From Buddleja alternifolia (lineage: Eukaryota > Streptophyta > Magnoliopsida > Lamiales > Scrophulariaceae): a DNA stretch of 64,000 bases. Positions 57,497-64,000 of the stretch are shown one piece after another (the stretch's first letter is position 1; each line of letters begins with the position of its first letter). The stretch is taken from positions 5,242,046 through 5,306,045 of the forward strand of contig CM033393.1 in assembly GCA_019426215.1 (NCBI GenBank). The letters are read 5' to 3'. The position numbers were made by a program, and so were the translations under genes. Under the pieces are notes generated by a model that did not search any database, was not told the origin of the DNA, and was given only the letters and a program-made list of their open reading frames with translations.

Positions 57497-57690
57497 CTAA
57501 ACATGAACAAATTCTTACATACATCCGGTGTGGGATCTAATTACGTATATCAAGACATAATAAAAACAACAAAAAAATGTATATTCAATATAAAAATAAG
57601 TCAAATATTTTTTAATATTTTTTGTTATGTCTTGATATATGTAACTGGGTTCCATACCGAATGCATGTAATAATTTTTCCTAAACATGAG
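57497..57690. repeat. Imperfect hairpin (about 72-bp arms)
   Basis: 57497-57567 and 57613-57690 are about 80% inverted: the ATATCAAGACATAA word is matched by TTATGTCTTGATAT, and CATCCGGTGTGGGA by TTCCATACCGAATG. The loop is about 45 bp. This could be a small foldback MITE. A microRNA-like precursor is possible but unsupported. Confidence 0.6.
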
Positions 57691-57699
57691 ATACCTCCT

Positions 57700-58536
57700 G
57701 TGACTTTTTCTAACTATATATATATATATATGCTAGCTCCTCAAATTCACTTGGCTAATGTTGTCCCAGTGGTCATTGTTTGTTTATATGAATTTATTAG
57801 GTACAACATGATTACATCGTAAATATCAATCACGCGTAATTACGCATATGAAAAATTAATAATCAACTAAAATATCAATAATACATTTTTAGATACATAC
57901 CATTAAAATAAAGAAATACCTAGTGAGATTCGAACTGATGATGTTGATCATGCTACCTTTATTTTTACGGCTTGGACAATACATATATCCTTTCTTGTTT
58001 TCTAAGCAATGCCATGAATTATTAAATTATTTTACTTTTTCTTCATCTCTCCTAATTTTAGTAAGCTACCAATTAAACCTTTTTAACTATAACTATAGGT
58101 GAAAAAAAATGAGGAATTCGTCGATGACATTTTTGTCCTGAGATGACATAGCTCGGATAGTTAAGTAGTAATGTTTCTTCGTAACTATTTGAAGGCCTCG
58201 TTGTTGCAAAATATATGAACAATCTATTACTCTACGTATTAAAGTCTCTCTATTATAATCAATGATAATTGATTCCCGAGTACTATTAACATTACTTAAA
58301 TGGGTTCGAACACATGATCCCTTTATATCATATCTAATTAGCCAAATTAACCAACTTAACAACTATTTAATGGTTAAACAACCACTTTTTAAATAAAACA
58401 AGAGGAGAGGTTATAGTGGGGGTTGAAAAAACTAAATTTTATCAATTTTAAATTATAGACATTTGGGTTTGGACAAATACAGCTTAACTACCTTACTTGG
58501 TCTTACGGGCACACATACATAGTTTCTGCTTTCTCA
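57700..58536. other. Intergenic DNA, no gene seen
   Basis: Short (TA)n at 57716-57731. ORFs here lack any family resemblance. Confidence 0.5.
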
Positions 58537-58551
58537 AAATATCTAGCCACG

Positions 58552-58804
58552 AAATAATGGGGTGTGGCCTAGCGGTCATAAGGCCTTCGGCTGTGAGAAC
58601 CCACCCGGGTTCGAAATCTAGGTGTGGGGATTGGGGGTATTTCCCCTATATCCTCCACTGAGGGCCCCTTCGCTTATCGAGTTCGTCGCCTATGGATAAC
58701 CTAGGGCGGTTTACCCCCATACGTGGTTTGCGGGGTATTGCATGTGGGCAGGTTTGCTCTACTGGGTGACTAACGGAGATTTACCCTGAGATTTCCAAAA
58801 AAAT
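58552..58804 (+). mobile_element. tRNA-derived SINE with perfect 15-bp TSD
   Basis: Pol III internal promoter: A box TGGCCTAGCGG (58565-58575) and B box GGTTCGAAATC (58608-58618), 32 bp apart as in tRNA-derived SINEs. A GC-rich body and a short A-rich tail (58796-58804) follow. AAATATCTAGCCACG flanks both sides (58537-58551 and 58805-58819) without a mismatch, proving target-primed insertion and indicating youth. About 253 bp. It is non-autonomous and would use LINE enzymes. Confidence 0.93.
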
Positions 58805-58819
58805 AAATATCTAGCCACG

Positions 58820-60226
58820 TTAATTAACTATAAATGGCATTAAACTCAGGACTTATTTATCCCTTGCGACGACTAACTAAGGCTTCAAAATGAATTAAGT
58901 TATTTGACAATTAATTGGTTCGAGATCGATTAAGGTTGCAAAATGAATCAAGTTATCCGATAATTAATTTGAGATTGGCCCTTAAAAATTCATTCGGCTT
59001 TTGCCTAAACTAATACTAAATTGAAGTTACCTAATATTGAGCCATTAAATCTAATTCAACTTTCCAAGAAAAAGTTAATTTGATAATAGATCATTTAAGA
59101 GCAAAGTACACTTCACCCCTTCTTAGTCTTTTAACAATAGACTCCCTCAAAATTAATATCCATATAAATCTTTACCAAAATCTCTATACATGTCAGCTAC
59201 TGTCGATTTGTATGGTCAATGAAGTTATTACTTATCTTCGCATCAAAAATCATCTTTGTCCGATATATTTATCTTGGAAATTATTAATAGTTGCCTTTGA
59301 AATTCATGTTTTACGAGAATACATGGACACCATTATAAGAATTCGAGTTCTAACTCGATCGCTTGTATCGCTAGTTTACATTGTAACGCGTAGCTAATTA
59401 GTGTGGGAGGTAACAAATGACAAATGCACAAAATACTAGCAGAGATTCCAACTACGAATATTAAGTGATTTGTAGTAAAGTGTTACATATTTAAATTTTT
59501 AGGGGCATTATCTCTTTTTTGATTTGGATTAAATTAGTAGTGAAAGGTAAAATTCAGAGGAGTGCATTTGCCCCAATCAGCACCAATATAAGTGTGTTTG
59601 GGAACGGTGATACTAAACCCATGAGTGATTTTCAAGAAGTCATAGGCTCTGGCGCCCTGATTAGAGATCCTCATGTTAATATTTTTTCTTCAAAGATATA
59701 TTTGTTAGGCGCCTTCTACAGTATATCTCAAAGAAATGTTATAATAGATATTTCCTAACATCAAAAACTCATGTATTTCCTGTTTTTCTCTAAAAAATTA
59801 AGATTTGTTAATTTATTTGTAGTATCTTAACTTGGACGTCAAATAATCACATATTCTTTGGTCCCTAAATTTACACTTAAAAACATTTTTGTTTTCCAAG
59901 TTTAAGTTGGGTCTTTGGAGTCCTTAACGTGCAATTTTGGTTCGTATTAGTCATTTCGACCAATTTTCTGCAAAAAAATTGTCCGGAAGGTAGCCACATA
60001 AGTGGGGGTATTCAAAAATTTAAGGGTAAAGTCATTGTTATGTTTAATTCACTATTTTTCCGTCTCTTTTTTGCCCTTTTTGCTTTTTTTTTTATTATTT
60101 TTTTTGCCTTCCCACCCATCCACCGACATTTCGTCCCTAACCTGCTCCGCACACAACCCACCCCAAGCTTCCAAATATCTACCAGAAAGAACTAACATCT
60201 TTTTTTTTTTTTTTGGATAAAAACAT
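58820..60226. other. Intergenic DNA, no gene seen
   Basis: AT-rich, with short ORFs (such as 59080-59397) lacking recognisable domains. T-rich tracts at 60070-60110 and 60200-60215. Confidence 0.45.
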
Positions 60227-60274
60227 TAAACAATCTGAACTTTGACCATTTCACACTTTTTTTTAGAATTTTTT

Positions 60275-60935
60275 TTTTCACTTCACCACCTCCTAACCTT
60301 TACAAAATTGGCATTTTTTTTATATGTTCATATATTCCGGCGGAATCTTGTCACATGCCATGCATGTGCCATTTTTACGGACAAATCTGTAGTTTTATGT
60401 GATGAATTTTGAGTAATTACTCTTTTCCCCTTTTTTTCTTGTTCCAAGCTTGATTTTGCTTCTTCCAACCTTCATTTTGTTTCTTCCAAACCTCATTTTT
60501 GTTTTTTCCAAACTTCATCTTCTCCAAATTTCTCTACCTATATTTTTCCTCCACGAATTTTCTTCCAAATCTCACACATACACACACAACGAAATGCACA
60601 CACACACACACACATATATATACACATACACACACAAAATCACACACACACACATATATATACACATACACACACAAAATCACACACACACACGCATATG
60701 TGTATATATCTATATATAATATATATATATATATGCAGAAAAAAAATCCTTTACAAATATATATAAATATATGTATATATATATTTATATTATTTTACTA
60801 AATTAAATTGTTAAGACAACATGACAAATTTGCCCTTTAAAATGGCACATGTTTGACATGTATATGTCAAAATATAAAAAAAATGTTAATTTTGCAAAGG
60901 TTAGGAGGTAAAGTGAAAAAACAAATGTTTCTACC
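60275..60935. mobile_element. Possible long-TIR element with CA-rich minisatellite
   Basis: 60275-60400 (CTTCACCACCTCCTAACCTTT, shortened core CCTCCTAACCTTTACAAAATT; GCATGTGCCATTTT) is inverted relative to 60810-60935 (AAAATGGCACATGT; TTTTGCAAAGGTTAGGAGG), at about 75% over 110 bp. The middle holds TA/CA simple repeats. No TSD was found. Confidence 0.55.
60590..60720. repeat. CA/TA minisatellite
   Basis: A unit of about 44 bp made of (CA)n, TATATATACACATA and CACACAAAATC, repeated about two and a half times, and then (AT)n. Confidence 0.85.
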
Positions 60936-60969
60936 AAAAGTGTGCGTCTATAAGCAAGTTTGTTAAACA

Positions 60970-61205
60970 AGCTAGGGATGATCCCAGAATCGAATTCCTT
61001 GTTGCATATATTGTCAGGGTTTGGTCAAAGCATTGCAACATACATTGTCTTTCCTCTTAATATGTTGGATTTTGCACGCCCAAAGCATTACCAATGAGAT
61101 GTAGGCAATCCTCAATAAGCAAGCCTAATGGGCGACTTTCAGAACCTTCCTTTTGAATAAGGTTGAGGATCACTTCAAAGTCAACCTCCACTTCAATGTT
61201 TTCAC
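60970..61205 (-). pseudogene. LINE-type RNase H (RVT_3-like) fragment
   Basis: The minus strand reads IEVEVDFEVILNLIQ, SESRPLGLLIEDCLHLI, then after a one-base frame change KIQHIKRKDNVCCNALTK. These match the plant LINE/RVT_3 RNase H C-terminus (vExDSxxvvxLI...hP...li.dc...kvxHixREaNxxADaLAk), including the REaN..AD block in altered form (RKDN..CN). A further piece (QGIRFWDHP) fits the usual end. It is broken by a frameshift and stops. Confidence 0.6.
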
Positions 61206-61339
61206 CCTTTTATCCTAATCAGATTCCGTGTTGAGTTTCACGATGGTTTTTTTCTGCATAGTGCTAATTCACTGTCGACAAGTCATGTCCTACTTTCTTG
61301 GCGGACTCAAAATCACATAAACAGATATTGTAGCTAGTC

Positions 61340-63021
61340 CTGCAACCACATATGTGTTAAAGAAATATATATTTTGATTGAATTTGAAATTACTTAAATT
61401 ACTACTTCATCGATCACAATATAGTCGGGTTTAATATTAGCAACCAGATAGTTCTCTTTGATGATTGCTTTAATTGCCGAATGATGGATCTTGAAGCGTG
61501 TTTGTAATCATGTTCATGAGAGTAGCAACCCATGAGTTCCTACCTCTAGATTGTCAAGCGAAGATGATGATCGTCAAAAGCTCCATCCTCCTCTCCTAGC
61601 AACGGGGCGAACGACTAGGGCTTATGAGAGGGAGAGGGGTTTTTTATCTTTACTGCTTTTCTCTAAGAAAACCTAACTCCAAGTTATAGGGTATAAAGTG
61701 ATTAAGTTTATAATGACCAAGGCATTAAATAAACCAAGTGACTTAGTTATCAAGTCAGGCCCGGCCTTTCGGGGCTTAGTGGGATGGGCTTATTGGGCTC
61801 ATCAAATGTATAGCCCAATGTTGAGTAATTTAATTAATTAATCCAAGCCCAATCCAATTAGACAATTAATTAAATACTTAATTTTTTAATTAATAGTATA
61901 TATTAATTCCAAATTAATTCAACTATTAATATTAATAAAATAAATATATTTAACTCATACTATTAAATATATATTTATTAAATCAACACATCCCCAACGA
62001 TCAGTAGTTTCAAATCCATGTGAAATTACCGAAATACCCTTTTCCAGTAAAAATTATTTTATCTTATCATCTTCATATATCGCGACTCTCTAGGCTCGTC
62101 TTGATTGACATTGGGAGGATTCCAAGGATATAGTTATCACCAAGCCAGTCCCATGAAGTTATACTAAAACCCAATCAAGCGCGAGATGAATATGTCATCA
62201 CAAACCTTTAAGTTACAAACACCGTATGCGTATAAGCTCTTCACTCACGCAATCCGATCAAGTAAGAGTCATGGAATGTCAAACTCATAGAACTTGATAT
62301 TGTACTAATCATACTAATGTGCAATTACCGAACTGCCCTTCGTATCCAATAGGTGTTAGTTATATTTGCTTTGGCCAAAGACTTTAATCCCACAACACCT
62401 ATGATCGTACAGGTTGCTTCTCGTTTACTTTCGAGATAGTGAATCCCCTATTGGCAGTCAATTTCCCATTATCGAATGCACCAATTGAATCGTACTTCGA
62501 GGTTGACCCTACTAACGGGTGATTGGGCCTAACTACTCTGATAATTTATTCAATGGTACGAGCAAAATGTAAATGACTTCTCAGGTCTAAAGCTCACTCA
62601 TACTATTGTAACATGTAATCCCGATCATTGATTGTCGCTGAGTAAAAACCCACGTGATCGGATTACAACGAGTCGTGTTCGAATACATTAACTCCGTTAA
62701 CTATATCCATCACTATAAGACCAGCACTTCTTGTCAAAGCAAGTGTAATACGAGTTGAATCTTAATGTCCAATTAAGATTCCTTAGCTCGCGAACTATAT
62801 TTATAAGATCGAGCACTTAATCCACCAGTGCCTCCACTCTATCAAATAAGTGGTGGTGAGTTCACCTCAATCTTAGGGACTTGTTTGTTCAATACATTTA
62901 ATGCCACTTAGTTTTACATGAACAGAAATCCATTGCCTTTATATAATTGTTCGTACAATATAAATCAGTGCCCTACTTAAATCTAATTCCTCATTGGCAT
63001 TGAGGGCACACACCTAACAAC
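61340..63021 (-). repeat. Probable LTR of a copia-like element (minus strand)
   Basis: On the minus strand it starts TGTTAGGTGTGTGCCCTCAA at 63021, a wording common to plant copia-type LTR starts. It then runs about 1.3 kb of U3-like DNA to a leader-like CCCCTCTCCCTCTCATAAGCCC (about 61640-61617). The lower boundary is not defined, and no partner LTR or coding domain lies in the window. 63022-63440 may be the adjoining 3' interior of the same element. Confidence 0.4.
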
Positions 63022-63446
63022 CATATCTAATTCCACCTGTTCCACTATACTACCAGACTATACAGAACATACGCCGCCGTATGACTATCCTATAGTGAAC
63101 GCCGTATATCAAAGTATAGTGGGTAGTATCCTTTCCAGTGATATCTCAGGTAAAAGGATTAACCTCACACTTCGAAACCGAAGGACTTCTAGTTCGACCA
63201 GAACCAACGAGATGTCCTTGCAGAGTCATTCAATTCCATGCTTCTCCAAAGTATGAATCTCCATATATGCACTGACCCGGTGGGTCATTGTCTAAGGAAC
63301 AAGATACTATCCCATTTGAGAATGACATATACAGACAAGTCTTGGCTCCCTTGTCTTATTTTCTCTATGACTTGGAACAGTTTTAAGAATTACATCCCTT
63401 GAGAGTGTTCCATAGTTACACACTACTCCCCTATCTCTATGTAATC
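63022..63446 (-). other. Non-coding DNA adjoining the probable LTR
   Basis: No ORF of note. Composition and phrasing are continuous with 61340-63021, so it may be retroelement 3' interior. No domain is recognisable. Confidence 0.35.
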
Positions 63447-63448
63447 CA

Positions 63449-63494
<46 letters not shown>

Positions 63495-63713
63495 TGGAAT
63501 GTGGGAGTTTAGAAGTTTATCACTACAATTTATTTAGCAAAACACATATGGTAGCGTTTGGAATCAATAGAGATAGTATCATTTGTTGTCTAACATTTTC
63601 GGAGTTTTATATCTTATCATTTAAAATAGCCAAATAAAAAGTGCGTAGAAGAATTAGGAGAATTAGGGTAAACGAATTGAGTCAAGTCGACCTATATACT
63701 ATTCAACCTGATT

Positions 63714-63752
<39 letters not shown>

Positions 63753-64000
63753 GAATGTGGGAGTTTAGAAGTTTATCACTACAATTTATTTAGCAAAACA
63801 CATATGTTATGTGTTTGGAATCAATAGAGATAGTCATCTGTTCTCTAACATTTTCGGAGTTTTATATCTTATCATCTAAAATAGCCAGACAAAAATTGGG
63901 CAAAAGAATTAGGAGAATTAGGGTAAACGAATTGAGTCAAGTCGACTAATATACTATTCAACCGGATTTGAAATTATTATTGAACTTCAAAATTTGTATC
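63447..64000 (+). repeat. 256-bp tandem duplication with TA/TG microsatellites
   Basis: TTGGAATGTGGGAGTTTAG begins at 63494 and again at 63750, and about 230 bp after each start are about 93% identical. Each copy is preceded by a dinucleotide tract: (AT)n(GT)n at 63449-63493 and (AT)n at 63721-63748. The second copy reaches the window end, so further units may follow. Confidence 0.9.

Noticed and set aside
58565..58618. Stand-alone tRNA gene
   Set aside because: A and B boxes are present, but the sequence cannot form a tRNA cloverleaf end and continues into a 253-bp body with a TSD, so it is a SINE.
59080..59397. 105-codon plus-strand ORF
   Set aside because: No recognisable domain, AT-rich codon use like the surrounding intergenic DNA, and no supporting context.
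60450..60801. Overlapping ORFs rich in His/Thr and Ile/Tyr
   Set aside because: Direct translations of CA/TA microsatellites.

Overview
The window looks like nuclear DNA of a flowering plant, most likely a eudicot. It is AT-rich, contains Ty1-copia and Ty3-gypsy LTR retrotransposons, MITEs, a tRNA-derived SINE and LINE debris, and one intron-less host gene of the plant-only VQ family. Species cannot be told from sequence alone. No prokaryotic, plasmid or CRISPR feature is visible. I found no previously undescribed biological system. The notable content is transposon architecture.

Region by region. 1-1.8 kb is non-coding. 1.83-17.78 kb is one old copia element, with LTRs bounded by an ATATT target-site duplication (TSD), that has been invaded repeatedly: a 4.7-kb scrambled block of a second copia family with large inverted repeats (2.55-7.23 kb), a hAT-type MITE inside gag (9.38-10.13 kb), and a Harbinger-type MITE inside the 3' LTR. 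A 1.46-kb stretch of LTR plus MITE was later tandemly duplicated. 19.9-20.4 kb looks like a solo LTR. 20.46-23.94 kb is a small internally deleted gypsy element. 24.8-25.9 kb resembles organellar (mitochondrial) DNA. 29.52-37.08 kb is a minus-strand gypsy element with LTRs differing at one base in 830, although most of its pol is missing, so it is probably a recently moved non-autonomous element.

37-49 kb holds retroelement-like non-coding DNA and several TIR elements: hAT-like at 39.7 kb, long-TIR Mutator-like at 40.9 and 43.7 kb, and a Harbinger-like element at 45.9-47.0 kb that has captured a fragment of a BAM/CLV1-type leucine-rich-repeat receptor kinase gene. The only intact host gene is a VQ-motif protein at 50.22-51.33 kb, with a 5' leader carrying CT/GA microsatellites and short upstream ORFs. 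Downstream of it lies a dense MITE cluster (Harbinger, foldback, CACTA-type, Mutator-like; 53-57 kb), a SINE with a perfect 15-bp TSD (58.5 kb), a LINE RNase H remnant (61 kb), a probable minus-strand LTR (61.3-63.0 kb) and a 256-bp tandem duplication at the window edge.

The retroelement genes are not cooperating as a pathway. The copia and both gypsy elements lack complete coding capacity, so any recent movement must have relied on enzymes supplied from elsewhere in the genome.
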